A stretch of DNA of 64,000 nucleotides from Gadus chalcogrammus (taxonomy: Eukaryota > Chordata > Actinopteri > Gadiformes > Gadidae): the NCBI RefSeq assembly GCF_026213295.1, contig NC_079413.1, positions 16,295,438 to 16,359,437 on the forward strand, in the 5' to 3' direction. Below, piece after piece: positions 1 through 11,056 of this stretch. The notes under the pieces were generated by a model. That model had not been told where the DNA came from. It ran no database searches and worked only from the letters and a program-made list of their open reading frames with translations. Numbering within the stretch: the first letter of the stretch is position 1; each line of letters begins with the position of its first letter. Made by a program: the position numbers and the translations under genes.

Positions 1-905
1 TCAATCAGAAAACATATTCTTCAGCGCAATCTAGTGGCCATATATTTATTTGCGAGTGTTTGGCTTGGTGCATCCGATTGCCCTGAACTTTAAATAGAGG
101 TGTCAAGTGTCAAAATTGTAAGATATCTACCTTTATTTGTGTCTCATAGTAAGACAGCGCTCCCAACTGATAACGACCAACTGATACTGATAATTATTTC
201 AGGTGGAAATGTTATCTTCCACTTGCTGTGTTCCATGGCTTTATTCACTTTAACCAAGTATTATCCCCATTGAATATTTCACTTGCACAACAATCTTTCT
301 TTTGGCCCAAAGATGACATTATCGCCCTTGCCGTTGTGGAGATATAATCTATTTACTTTGGGTATGTTCTTTCCTGAAAAAAACTTTTCCCTGATATCCA
401 AAATGGTATAGAATATCGATCTTTTTCCAGGAATGGTGTTGAAGTTAGAAAATCCAGTATCGTGACTTACAACCCTACTAGAAACGCGATTGTGATTATT
501 CAGTTAGAGCTACAAGAAACTTGAAAGTTAAAAAAGTCATATCTTTGCTACTTCCTCTGACATTTAGTTATGTACATTTGCATCAAATCATGCAGGTCTA
601 CATATAACTTGGCGATAGCTTTAATAGGTTGCAACGGTGGACTGAAATCACTTCATGGCACGATGTGACCGCTCGATAAATAAGTAAACAAAGAGAAGTT
701 TGTTATTTTTTAAACACGTGTGGAAGCTAACATTCAGCTTCAGTCTGAGCTAGGAAGATTTTTCTGAGACCCCCCAAAACCAGGCCGGGTGCCTGGCAAA
801 AAGAGGCCCGTTCACGATTCTGATTATAATTTGGGCAAGTGAACATTACATTCGGGCAAGTTGAACCTGACCTGTACTTGCCCGATGGGCAAGTGCTTTT
901 GAACC
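1..905. other. AT-rich unique DNA, no gene seen
   Basis: No open frame of note, no recognisable domain and no long repeat were seen. The end of this stretch (about 830-905) carries a short phrase, GGGCAAGT, repeated in both orientations, which may be the edge of an old repeat. I cannot assign it to a family. Confidence 0.5.
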
Positions 906-946
906 CTTAGTGTCAACCCCTGACCCACACATGTATTTCGGTTTGC

Positions 947-1130
<184 letters not shown>

Positions 1131-1309
1131 GCGCTGTGGGTCTACAGCAGAATAACATGATAAAGGCTCTCGTCTCGGACTACAAAGCCGATTGGCTGAG
1201 AGAAAAAGAACAGGAGGATGGGGGCCGGGCGGAGTGTGCTCCTGTGGTTCAGCTACCTGCGGGGGGCCCCTGGGGGATGCTTCAGGAGGGGTGCGTTGTC
1301 ATGGGAGAC

Positions 1310-1535
1310 GCACACACAGACGTATAGCCCAAACACACACACACACACACACACCGAACACACGTCGAACATATCCACAGACACACACACACTGAACACA
1401 CACACACAAGAAACACACAGACACACACAGGCCCACTGAAACGCACACTCGCACCGAACACACAAACACACGCACAACACACACACACACAGCGAACACA
1501 CACATGCACACCCAACACACAAACACAAACGCGCA
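1310..1535. repeat. Interrupted CA-rich low-complexity tract
   Basis: Short CA runs separated by GAACACA-like phrases, giving spurious open frames rich in Thr-His or Val-Cys. It is a decayed or compound microsatellite. Confidence 0.9.
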
Positions 1536-1679
1536 GGATATGGTGAATAAACAAACACAAAGGCACATCATAATGGAAGTTCATGAAAAAAATAATCCCT
1601 GCTGCCAAAGCAGCGACGGAAAACAATTATGACAGCCCGCCCCTCCAATGCAGACGCGGAAACAACAAAGCGTCAGGTT

Positions 1680-1835
1680 CTCCCTCCCACCTCCATCCCT
1701 CCTCTCCTCCTCTCCTCCCTCCCTCCTCTCCTCCATCCTGTCCCTCCTACCTTCTCACCTTCTCTCCTCCCTCCCTCCTCTCCACTCCTCCCTCCCGCCT
1801 CCATACCCCCCCCCCCTCGAGAGGTCCACCAGGCC
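1680..1835. repeat. Polypyrimidine (CTCC)n-like tract
   Basis: About 150 bp almost free of purines on the + strand, built from CCTCCCTCCT-like units and ending in a C run. Long homopurine/homopyrimidine mirror tracts of this kind can form triplex DNA; that is general knowledge, not something shown here. Confidence 0.9.
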
Positions 1836-2424
1836 CTCCATCCCGAGGGAAATCTCCAGGTGAACCTCCAACAGCCCCCTGATACTAAGCAGGCCCACCA
1901 TCACATGTGTGTGTCTGCCTGTGTGTATCTGTGTGTGTCTGAGGTGGCAAGATTGAGCTGGGATTGGTTGTGTATCTCCCCCCCCCCCCCCCAAGTGTAT
2001 TCCCCAGCGTGGGCTGGTGAGACATGAGGGGGTCATGATTTATGAATGTAAACGATGCTACAAGCTTTTACGATGCACTGCCTTGCCATAAACGTGATTG
2101 TGTACACACACACACACACTGAACACACACACATACACACAGCAGTGGAAGGCAGTCTATGTGCAGTTATATGGGCATTGTGGATTCAGAGGCCTGTCAT
2201 CGATCAGGCTTCTAGAGCTCTCCATTGATCCTGTTCTGTCTCCAAGAGAGGAGGTCATGTGACCACAGCGCCCCCAACCATACTGCCTCAGCGATCAGCA
2301 TCCCGGTCTGCTGCTCTGATCCTGGGTCTGTGAGGTGGTGTGTGGACGTGAAACCTCCTATTTGCTGACACTGTCACTCTGATGTTGACAGGAGGATCAA
2401 ACCTTAAGCCTGGGAGAGGAGCCC

Positions 2425-2570
2425 TAGGGTTTCTGAAGGTCTCTGACTGTGAAGGTCTCTGACTGTGAAGGTCACTGTGTGTATCTGAAGGTCTCTGACT
2501 GTGAAGGTCTCTGTGTGTTCCTGAAGGTCTCTGTGTCTTCCTGAAGGTCTCTGTATCTTCCTTGAGGGAA
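2425..2570. repeat. Minisatellite, GAAGGTCTCTG units
   Basis: Imperfect tandem units of about 15-24 bp built around GAAGGTCTCTG with either ACTGT or TGTCTTCCT between them. A 230-codon minus-strand open frame crosses it, but most of it is this repeat and low-complexity flank, so I do not call a gene. Confidence 0.85.
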
Positions 2571-3189
2571 CGGTTGGTCGGTGGGCTGATGCTGCGTTTA
2601 TGTTTCTCAAGCATTTTCATGATTTTAAAACTGGCCATCGCAGAATGCGGGGGAGGAAGGAGGGAGGGAGGGAGGAGAGCTTGGTTCCTGTAAATGGAGG
2701 CAGAGAAGGAGAATACGTGAGGAGGCGCGCGTGCGGCGGTGGTGACTTGTCTTATAGAGCAGGATGAACAAACTTGTGTGTGCGGTACACTCTCTATTTT
2801 CCACTCAATCATGTAACTGCATTTTCCACACACCAGCGTACCCTCCTGTATCCAACATGGTGGCAGCGGTCTGGCTGCGACCCCCCCCCTGGCTCCGCTC
2901 CGCCGCGCCCCATGGCCACTCGGCTCCGCCCCCATGGCCAGGCAAGTAAGCCGGGGGGAATCACAGCAGGCTGTTACCATGGGGGCGGCACTAAGGCCCC
3001 TTTGGTCTCCTGGGCAGGTGGTCTGAACACCTCAGCCTGGATGCTCCGGGGGCACACGACCAGAGCCCCCCAGCTGGTCGGTGTTCTCCTCAGTCTGTGG
3101 GGCTCCTTAGAGCGGGGGGGCTCCTTAGAGCTGATGATGGATGGGCACATCAGACCGGAAGCCTGCAGGCGTCCGGTTTGAACTCACAC

Positions 3190-3190
<1 letters not shown>
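2571..3190. other. Unique GC-rich stretch without a recognisable gene
   Basis: Moderately GC-rich DNA with several C or G runs. Open frames on both strands are short or lack any known domain. No repeat family was recognised. Confidence 0.4.
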
Positions 3191-3193
<3 letters not shown>

Positions 3194-3255
<62 letters not shown>

Positions 3256-3290
3256 TGTGTGTGTGTGTGTGTGTGTGTTTGTGTGTGTGT
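3194..3290. repeat. Inverted microsatellite (CA)n-(GT)n
   Basis: A (CA)n run of about 60 bp changes abruptly to a (GT)n run at ACACGTGTG near 3252, so the two halves are complementary and the whole tract is a self-complementary palindrome. Confidence 0.95.
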
Positions 3291-3451
3291 ATGGTCGGAT
3301 AAAGTCAATCCCACTTTATAAGAATCCATGCTGACATCTGTACTGAAGTGAAAATAGAGAGGTTTGATTCAAATTGAAGATTCAAGATTCAAAAAGCTTT
3401 ATTGTCTAGTATGTTGCCATACTAGAAAATTGTCTTTTGACTGAAGGCTTG

Positions 3452-3581
<130 letters not shown>

Positions 3582-3589
3582 GTGTGAGT

Positions 3590-4330
3590 TCTTTGAGGAA
3601 TGAGTGTTCTGTGTGTGTATAGCTATGGGGATGAATGATTTTTTGTAGATAGCTTTCCTGGCCAAAGGCATTCTGAATCTTCTGCCAGAAGGAAGTAGAT
3701 CAAAACAAGGATGGAGTGGGTGGGAGGGATCTAAGAGGATGGAGTTGGTCTTCCTTCCCACTGCCTGGATATACAGATCCTCCAGCGCTTTCTGGTGTAT
3801 TCCTATTAGCTTGCTTGCTTGCTTAGTTAATCTATTAAGTCTGCTTTTGCTTGCGTTTGTGAGGAAGCCGTACCAGGATGTAATGTTGCAAGTGATGATG
3901 GATTCCACCAGAGATTGGTAGGCAGTTGACTAAATGTCTTTACTGAAATTGAAGGTGTCTAGTTTCCTCAGGAGATACATACGTTGTTGTCCCTTCTTGT
4001 AAACCCCATCTGCATGCTGGCTAAAGGACAGACGTTGGTCGATCTCTGTGCCAAGGTATTTGAACTTCACCACCTGTTCAACCACTTGTCCTTCCAGGGT
4101 CAAAGGTGAGGAAAGTGGATGTGGGGTGTTAGATGCCCTCCTCCTATGGCAACACAGTTCTTTGGTTTTGCTGATGTTCAACTGCAGTGAGCTTTCTTTG
4201 AACCACAGGGCCATTTCAGTGATATATTGGGTGTACTTGGACAGGGTGCTTTGATCTGTCAGTTTGGCCACCAAGGCCAGATCATCTGCATATTTAAATA
4301 GCTTGAATCCACTGATGTTGCATGTGATCT
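3590..4330 (-). pseudogene. LINE ORF2, reverse transcriptase motif C and C-terminus
   Basis: The downstream part of the split ORF2. The frame at 4364-3930 carries FKYADDLALVA, the catalytic YADD motif C, and the thumb phrase KYLGTEID. A second frame, 3908-3576, continues with the C-terminal domain, including the ILLDPSHPLH and LLPSGRRFR phrases typical of this LINE group. The two frames are offset near 3920, so there is at least one frameshift besides the hAT insertion. It belongs with the piece at 5939-8081, and the element cannot make a full ORF2 protein. Confidence 0.83.
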
Positions 4331-4530
4331 CATTGGTGCAAGGGCGTAACCATGGTTTAGACATTGGGGGGGTCCAATTTTTTATTATTATTTGTTAAGT
4401 GCATTGCCTACAATTCTATATTTATATATGAAAATGTGGACATTTAGAACATAGTTTCGAGGACTACATTGACCATTTGAATTCACATCTAAAGGAATAG
4501 TGTAATAATGTAATGTCTGCCCCGCCCCCC

Positions 4531-4561
<31 letters not shown>

Positions 4562-4783
4562 ACACATACACACACACTTTGTTTTGGTTAGCTGCTTACT
4601 GACCTTAAACACACCTACCAATTACAATTATGCTCTTCCAGTAGTACTGTAGCAAAAAGGATAGCTTCCAATGGAAAAATACCACATACCCATGACCACA
4701 TGTCATTATGTTATCAGAAGAACAGTGGCTGACCTTCGTGATAATTTTGGTCTATATATTCTGCTTGTATTAGAAGTAGGCTT

Positions 4784-5005
4784 TTATGTATTGCTGACAT
4801 GTAGGCCCAGGTTATAAACAATGTTGTAAGGCTGTCTAGTCTCATATTCAAAATTCTCACCTTTCAGCTGCCTGTCCAGAGCATGTCCCTGTCTGGCCAC
4901 TGCTTTCAGCATGCCTGTCAAGTTACTTACTGTTTGAAAAAAACTGCGTATGCTTGCCTGTTTGTCCAGTTTCTTCTGCTTTTTAGGTAACCTCAAATCC
5001 TCCAT
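4784..5005 (-). pseudogene. hAT transposase N-terminal relic (ZMYM1/DUF4371-like start)
   Basis: A 73-codon frame starting MEDLRLPKKQKKLDKQASIRSFF. The basic start followed by a SIRSFF-type phrase is the usual beginning of hAT transposases of the ZMYM1-like group, ahead of the TTF zinc finger. Nothing after about residue 35 matches the expected zinc finger and the rest of the protein is missing. The identification rests on one short motif plus the element it sits in, so it is moderate. Confidence 0.5.
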
Positions 5006-5173
5006 TACTCAACTTTACTTTCTTGGCTCTCACTGAAGAAAGAGTGTGGGGTAACCATGACAACGCAGAAAGTCGCGAGGTGGTTTCAAACTAAATTGCA
5101 CAAGTGTACAATTAGGAGGGGGGATTCACACACTCAACAAACGGAAATAAATTGAAAATAAATAAGACATAAC

Positions 5174-5787
5174 CAGTGATGTTGATAGGTTTTCAATGTA
5201 GTGAGTCCCCGGGACCCACAGGTGGCGAGTTGGGTGGGTCCCTGAGAAATTCAATGGGTCCCGACTCCCCAGTTTAAAAAATGTGTTTCTTTTTTATTAT
5301 TATTCTATTTCTTAAATTAAATTAATAGTGTTAAACTCCTTGCTGGTGATATGATATGGTTAGAGCTGGAGTACTCAACCGTTCATGTTTAACACTAGAA
5401 ACGCCGGGCCATTTTTACTTACTCCTAGCGCCGCAAGAGGGGTCAAATGACCCCTAAGTCATTTTAATGAGGCTGTGCATTTGCACATAATGATCACTAG
5501 GTGGCGCCAATGAGCTATTACCGCGCGAGCGCCACATTTGTGTGTGTGTGTGTGTGTGTCACAAGTAGATGCGCAGAGGGTTGAAACAGCGCTTGTCCGA
5601 TCTGCTCACAAGAAGGTTTCTTTGGCCAGTTACTGTGATTAAACACGAGTTGTTTAATGTTCACAATGTATCGTTTTTCATGGGGAAAATGAGATGCGTC
5701 CCCGGGACGCATGGATAGTGAGTTTAGCGCGTCCTTTCAGATTTTAATGCGTCAGGGACGCAGGACGCGTACCTAGCAACATCACTG
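5174..5787. mobile_element. Nested MITE-like element, TIR CAGTGATGTTG
   Basis: The ends are inverted copies of CAGTGATGTTGnTAGGT. CATAAC flanks both ends (5168-5173 and 5788-5793). The CAGTG start suggests hAT, which would duplicate 8 bp; only 6 bp are the same here, so the assignment is uncertain. It lies wholly inside the 1.6-kb hAT element. Near 5389 it contains TTAACACTAGAAACGCCGGG, which resembles one end of a piggyBac-type element, but I found no matching right end. Confidence 0.7.
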
Positions 5788-5938
5788 CATAACAAGAGAC
5801 CGATCCATTGACAGGGTTCATAAAAAGAGAACATATATTTTACATTTTATCCTGCTGAATATTGGGGGGGACAGGTTAGTATTTTCTCAACATTGGGGGG
5901 GACACGACCCCCCCAAAGAATGCGTGGTTACGCCCTTG

Positions 5939-8081
5939 CATTGGTGTATATTGAGAACAAGATGGGAGACAAGACACAACCCTGTGGGACTCCAGTGTTA
6001 AGGATGATGTTGGACAATGTTACACCCTGGACCTTTACATGCTGGGGTCTGTCCTTTAAAAACTCCTTGATCCAAAGTGTCAGTGCTGGGTTGACCTGGA
6101 GTGTGTTGATGTTAACTGTATTAAATGCTGACGAGAAGTCCATGAATAAGATCCTGACCAAGGAGTTCTGGGAGTCCAGGTGCTTTGTGATGGTATCCAG
6201 TAGATGTAATGTAGCGTCCTCCACACCTCGTTTTGGCTTGTAGGCAAACTGCAGTGGATCCAGATTCTCACCGATGGTGGTGGTGAGCTCTCCTGCAACA
6301 ACTCTCTCCATGCATTTGCACAGGATAGAGGTGAGTGCCACTGGTCTGAAGTCGTTCAGAGCTTTAGCCCGGGGCTTTTTGGGAACAGGGATGATGGTGG
6401 TCTCCTTCCACGCCCTGGGAACAAAACTGGCATCTAGGAAGAGCTGAAACATTTCCGTCATTACACCGCCCAGCTGACTTGCACACTCCTTCAGTATTCT
6501 GCCCTTCAGCCCATCTGGTCCAGGAGCTTTGGAGGAATGGAGATGGGAAAAGGTGGATATAACCCGCTTCTCTTCTATGCAGATAGATTCTGGGGGGTAT
6601 AGGAGAGTGACCATTTCCTCCATAGAGTCAGTGTTGTTGAATCTGGCATAGAAGGTGTTGAGTTCTTCAGCAAAGGCAGCAGGGTCTGGGCATTGTACTG
6701 CAGCAGTGTTCTTATTCCTGCCCATCATGGTGTTTAGGCTCCTCCATGCATGCCTTATATCTCCACTGATGAACTTCTCCTCCATTTTGTTTTTGTAGTT
6801 GAGCTTGGCCAGCTTGGTCTTCTGCTTTAGCTCCTTTTTCAGCTCTTTAACTCTCTGCTGGTCACCCTGGATGAATGCAAACTTTTTTAAATTGAGACAG
6901 TTCTTAAGGTCTTTGGTTATCCATGGCTTATTGTTTGCAAAGATCTTAATTTGTTTGGTGGGAATAACACTATCAGCACAGAATGTGACGTAAGAGCATA
7001 TGGTATCGTACAACAGGTTAAGGTCACCATTGCATTCCCTGAAGAATTCTTCCCAATCTGTCAGCTCAAAACATCCTTTCAGTCTTTGAATGGAGTCTAC
7101 CTCCCATGCCATGATGGTTTGGGCCTGTACTTTTTGGGTCTTCAATTTTTGTCTGTACTTAGGCAGTAGTAGTATTACATTATGATCTGAGGACCCAAGG
7201 GCAGGGCAGGGCTTGGATACATATGCACCCGGGATGTTTCCAAAACATAAATCTAGCGTTCTATTCAGCCGTGTTGGCGTTGTTACATACTGTTCTAACT
7301 GTGGGAGAAGTGCGGTGACGTCACATGTGTTGAAATCTCCCATCAGAAACACGGGCTGGTCAGATGCCCTGGAGACGGCATTGTCATAACATTCTAAAAT
7401 GCGCTCTGCTGCCAGCGCGTTGTCAGGGCCAGGGACATAAACAAGAATTACTGTTATTAATTGAAATTCACGGGGAAGATAGTGGGGACGAAATTACACA
7501 GACAAGATTTCGTAGTGTCGTGAGCAGTGCATCTCACGAACAGTGAAGTTCGTTGCCCATCTGTCATTTACAACCATGCATAGACCACCTCCGACTGATT
7601 TCCCCGTTACTTCTTTGTCCCGGTCAAAGCGTATGAATGTAAAGCCATCCAAGCACACTGTAATGTCCTCAGTTAACCACGTTTCAGTGAAACAGAATAA
7701 ACTTGTATTCCGATAATCTGAATCAAGTTTAACAAGTGCCGCAAGTTCATCCATCTTATTACGTAGCGATCGCACATTTGACAGAGTGAAAGCAGGTAGT
7801 GGTAGTTTACTTCCCCGTCTCCTGATCCTGTTCCTGATCCCTCCTCTCGATCCTCTTTTCCTCCTTCTCTTCTTTATAAGCCGGTGTGTTGGTATGAGAT
7901 CCAGCTGTTCTGGTGACAAATCAACTGTTTTGCAAGCATATCGCAGCTCCAGAAGGTCCGCTCTGGTGTAGGTGCGTCTCGTTGCCATTTGATGCGCGGT
8001 GACCCCAGCAGAGAAACTATCTTCATATTCCGTCGTGGATTGATGTTTTAAATCAATCGATGCAGAACTCTCACTATCCAT
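5939..8081 (-). pseudogene. LINE ORF2, endonuclease and N-terminal reverse transcriptase
   Basis: Two overlapping-context frames, 8081-7494 and 7352-5947, together form the N-terminal two thirds of ORF2. The first starts with a basic stretch and then the endonuclease phrases LSNVRSLRNKMDEL and FTETWL; the second contains GDFN and SSDHN, the last endonuclease motifs. The reverse transcriptase follows with SSKAPGPDG, the motif A core MDFSSAFNT and motif B GVPQGCVLSP. A frame change lies between 7494 and 7352, and the hAT insertion ends the frame just before motif C. ORF2 of this group nicks target DNA and copies its own RNA into it. The family name rests on the endonuclease plus reverse transcriptase pattern; L2, CR1 and Rex1 are hard to separate by eye. 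Confidence 0.85.
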
Positions 8082-8217
8082 ACTTCACAAACGTATTGCA
8101 CCAGTCTAACTGGACAAAACTTGAAAAAAAGTCGCTATATAATGTTTAAAAAAGCCTTCAATCTGAAAACCTCTGATGAAACCTCTGTCTCACCTCAAAC
8201 AAGAGGGCAGGGCAGGA

Positions 8218-8236
8218 CACACACACACACACACAC

Positions 8237-8283
<47 letters not shown>

Positions 8284-8428
8284 CATACACACACACATAC
8301 ACACACATACACACACGTACACAAACAGACTAACACACAGACGTACACACACACACACACACACAGACTAACACACAGATGTACACACACAAACACACAC
8401 ACACACACATACACACACAGACAGACAG

Positions 8429-8461
<33 letters not shown>

Positions 8462-8505
8462 GAAAAACAGACTAACAGACACACACACAGACACACACAC
8501 TCAGC
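8218..8505. repeat. Compound (CA)n/(CAGA)n microsatellite
   Basis: A CA run, then about twelve CAGA units (8239-8282), then nearly 200 bp of CA runs broken by CAGACTAA phrases. All frames across it are artefacts of the repeat. Confidence 0.95.
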
Positions 8506-8554
8506 CGTGGTTGGAGGGCAGCTGTATGCAGACTGTTGATCCCGGCCGGTCTGG

Positions 8555-8690
8555 CAGCATGTCTCTGGTCCCAGTCTCTAGTCCCAACGTGTCTCTGGTC
8601 CCAGTCTCTGGTCCCAGCGTGTCTCTGGTCCCAGTGTGTCTCGGGTCCCTGTCTCTGATCCAAGTGTGTCTCTGGTCCCAGCATTTCTCT
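8555..8690. repeat. Minisatellite, GTCTCTGGTCCCA units
   Basis: About nine imperfect units built around GTCTCTGGTCCCAG, with GTGT or CAGC joints. Minus-strand frames through it have a periodic GTRD pattern and are not genes. Confidence 0.88.
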
Positions 8691-8694
8691 GACA

Positions 8695-9075
8695 CACACC
8701 AAACGCGACGGGGCGACAAGATCCCATACAAAGTGAACGTAGAGACGCGTATTGGGCGAATCTTTCGCGAGGGAAAACCGGCGACAAGTTTTGATTTGTC
8801 GCGCCACACTTTCGCCATGCACAGGTGAGCGCCTTCACGAGGATTTGTGGCGCGACAAATTCGCTTGAGTTGAAATATTTCACAAATTCGCTTGAGTTGA
8901 AATATTTTCAAATATCACGCGAATTTCGCGTGATGACATGTGTAACGTAACAGCCAATCAGCGTTCAACTGTCAAACGCAGTGCAGTGCAGTCCGGGGTG
9001 AACTGCAGCATGGAGGACAAAGTGATTGTTGCCGTTTGCGACTCCCGGAGCTCTGTATATAATTGAATATAATAT
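8695..9075 (+). mobile_element. PIF/Harbinger 5' fragment with MADF-type start
   Basis: The stretch begins with ACACCAAACGCGAC, an end motif I associate with fish Harbinger-type elements, and has short internal repeats of AAATTCGCTTGAGTTGAAAT. At 9010 an ATG opens MEDKVIVAVCDSRSSVY, which looks like the first residues of a MADF domain, the DNA-binding partner protein of PIF/Harbinger elements. The frame stops after about 18 codons and no right end is seen, so this is a fragment. The assignment is by a short match only. Confidence 0.45.
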
Positions 9076-9234
9076 AATATAATTGTATAGATAATATCAC
9101 GGCCAAAAGCTCTGTCCTCCTTCGGTTGGCTGTAGCGCGGGGAGCTAGGGATTGGGCATCTCGGGGTTTGTTTACCGGCATTGCTATGGTTTCCGGTCTT
9201 CAGGATCCACTGCGAACTGTCTGCACACCACGCA

Positions 9235-9295
9235 CACACACACACACACACGCACACACACACCACTCACACACACACAGCTCACACGCACACTG
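9235..9295. repeat. (CA)n microsatellite
   Basis: Short interrupted CA run with several CAC/CTCAC changes. Confidence 0.9.
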
Positions 9296-9546
9296 CAAGT
9301 TGGACGAGCGGTACCTCTGTTATACAATCACACACACAACCACATGCAAACGCACAAGGATATGCACACACTCACAACATTTTCCATGTTTTGGTTCAGC
9401 ACAGCAAGCGACTAGGTGCACTAGCACACGTGCACTAGCAGGGAGGGTCTGCCTCAAGACAGCTGAGGTCGCGATTGATGTTTTGTGAAGGCTTCACTGT
9501 AGACCACAAACACACAACACATCACACACCACAACACACAGACAAC

Positions 9547-10078
9547 TGTGGCAACCCAGCCCCAAGACCTCGGGCCAGGCGGCCCAGGGGAGAGGTGGTG
9601 GATGGCATATACAGCTGATCTCCACAAGTCAGAGCCAGAGAGCGTCCATTGCGTCACCCTAATCGGCGCAATGGAATACACCTGTGGCGGAGGACGCGGA
9701 AGATCAGGTACCCCTTCAAAAGGCTGTGGCATGTTCTCTTTGGGGAGAACTGGGAGCCCGAGGGGAGCAGGGAACCTCCAGGACCCGATACGGACGGGTA
9801 GACGAGTGGATCTAGCGGACCTTTCCACAGCGGTCCCGAGGGAACCCGCAAACCCGGACGACGTACGCCGACGAGGAACACACCGCTGGAACGGCGCTCC
9901 CGACGGGGGCGACCTCCCTCTCCAGGGACGAGACCGGCCCGGCCGGAGAGACAATCACCTGGACTCTACCGTGGCTAACGGAGTCATTTGTATTATTTTA
10001 GTTTGTCCCTGGTTGGGCGCCAACCCACGCGGTTTCTGTTATTCCTCGAATAAATACCTCTTTTTGGATTTGAACGGA
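9547..10078 (+). repeat. Possible solo LTR
   Basis: A block starting TGTGGCAACCC, GC-rich and rich in CGG in the middle, and carrying AATAAATAC at 10048-10056 near its end, which would fit a retroviral-type R region with a polyadenylation signal. The right limit and a target duplication could not be fixed. It may instead be a SINE or a piece of another element. Confidence 0.35.
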
Positions 10079-10081
10079 CCT

Positions 10082-10262
10082 GGGCCCAGTTTCCCGAAAG
10101 CATCGTTAGCCTAAGTGGATCGGGTAGTGCGTCGTACCAGCATCGTACAGTTTTCACAGCGTTTCCCGAAAGCATCGTTGCTAACGAATGTCGTGAAATT
10201 TGCTAACGAGGACTCCAGGGGAACTCGTAGGACGCTAAGAGCATCGTTAGCCTACTACAGCC
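10082..10262 (+). mobile_element. MITE fragment, GTTTCCCGAAAGCATCGTT family
   Basis: GTTTCCCGAAAGCATCGTT occurs twice in direct orientation (about 10088 and 10162), and a shorter GAGCATCGTTAGCC near 10239. The left end GGGCCCAGTTTCCCG is also found, inverted, near 50000-50020. No inverted right end is present, so this is one end of an element. Confidence 0.5.
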
Positions 10263-10277
10263 TCAGTGGCGTCACCA

Positions 10278-10343
10278 GCGGACATTCCTAGTATTGGATG
10301 CGTTTTATTAAAACACATCCAATACCACGGAATGCCCAGCTTG
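10278..10343. repeat. Hairpin of about 65 bp
   Basis: GTATTGGATGcGTTTTA is followed after three bases by an inverted copy (TAAAACacATCCAATAC), and the flanks CATTCC/GGAATG also pair. It is a compact imperfect hairpin and could be a tiny MITE. Confidence 0.7.
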
Positions 10344-10559
10344 AGCCATTTCGCAACCAAAAACAGTGGTTACCACCGATATATTACTCATAGAATACTG
10401 TTAGATTTAAACAGCAAAGATAGAGACACATTAAAAGTCAATAACAACATAATTTATTGCAGCAATTAAAAATTCCAAAAATACATGCGCAGCCGAAATG
10501 TACCGATCAAACGTCACGTCACAAGGCATACAAATGATTAGTAAGGCGTTACTGGCCTC

Positions 10560-10650
10560 GGACAACTTTTTTCAGTAACGAGTAATCTAACGCGTTACTA
10601 TTTCCAAACCAGTAATCAGATTAAAATTACTCATCAATGTCACTGTGCGT
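10560..10650. mobile_element. MITE piece, AGTAACGAGTAATCTAA family
   Basis: Contains CAGTAACGAGTAATCTAACG and GCGTTACTATTTCCAAACC. The same phrases recur at about 11290 and 11450, and again at about 11920 and 12080, so it is a dispersed repeat that was also drawn into the scrambled region that follows. Confidence 0.6.
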
Positions 10651-10702
10651 TACTATTTTTTTACCGGATCACCGATTGGCGTTGAGAGCGATGGAGTGGT
10701 GC

Positions 10703-10703
10703 C

Positions 10704-10754
<51 letters not shown>

Positions 10755-10755
10755 G
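10703..10755. repeat. (CTGT)n microsatellite
   Basis: About thirteen CTGT tetranucleotides. Confidence 0.97.
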
Positions 10756-11056
10756 TGAGAGGGCGTGTGCGTGTGAAGCGTAAAGGCCTAAACACACCGG
10801 CGCCGAAGCGTAGCGTCAAAAAGTCTGCCCCCATTATTCCGGATTTACTAGCCCACACCGGCGCCGACTAGCCACGCGGCAGCGTTCCGCGCCGCGCCGC
10901 CCAACTAGTCTTCGAGCCAATGTTCTATTCCCTAGCGTCGCCGCCCCTGAAAAAGCGCTTTTTAAAAGCTGGTTTGTACATCCCGGGTCCCGTAGGCACC
11001 TCCATATCTACCCCTCACCACTGGATGTCGCCCTATTTCGTTTGTGAGAAACAATT

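Larger units (their letters stand above)
4339..5938. mobile_element. hAT transposon, non-autonomous, 1.6 kb
   Basis: The ends are inverted copies of CAAGGGCGTAACCA, followed on both sides by a run of Gs and GTC. With the 8-bp duplication outside, this is a hAT element. It inserted into the reverse transcriptase of the LINE. Inside it has a C run and CA microsatellite at about 4523-4578, a relic of a transposase N-terminus at 4784-5005 and a second element at 5174-5787. No DDE catalytic region or dimerisation domain is present, so it depended on a transposase supplied elsewhere. Confidence 0.88.
4331..5946. repeat. 8-bp target-site duplication CATTGGTG
   Basis: CATTGGTG occurs at 4331-4338 and again at 5939-5946, exactly at the outer ends of the hAT element. 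Eight base pairs is the duplication length of hAT transposons. Confidence 0.9.

Noticed and set aside
2288..2980. 230-codon minus-strand open frame
   Set aside because: Half of it is the 2425-2570 minisatellite, and the rest is low-complexity with no recognisable domain.
5389..5660. piggyBac element starting TTAACACTAGAA
   Set aside because: No inverted right end followed by TTAA could be found; only mentioned within the surrounding element.
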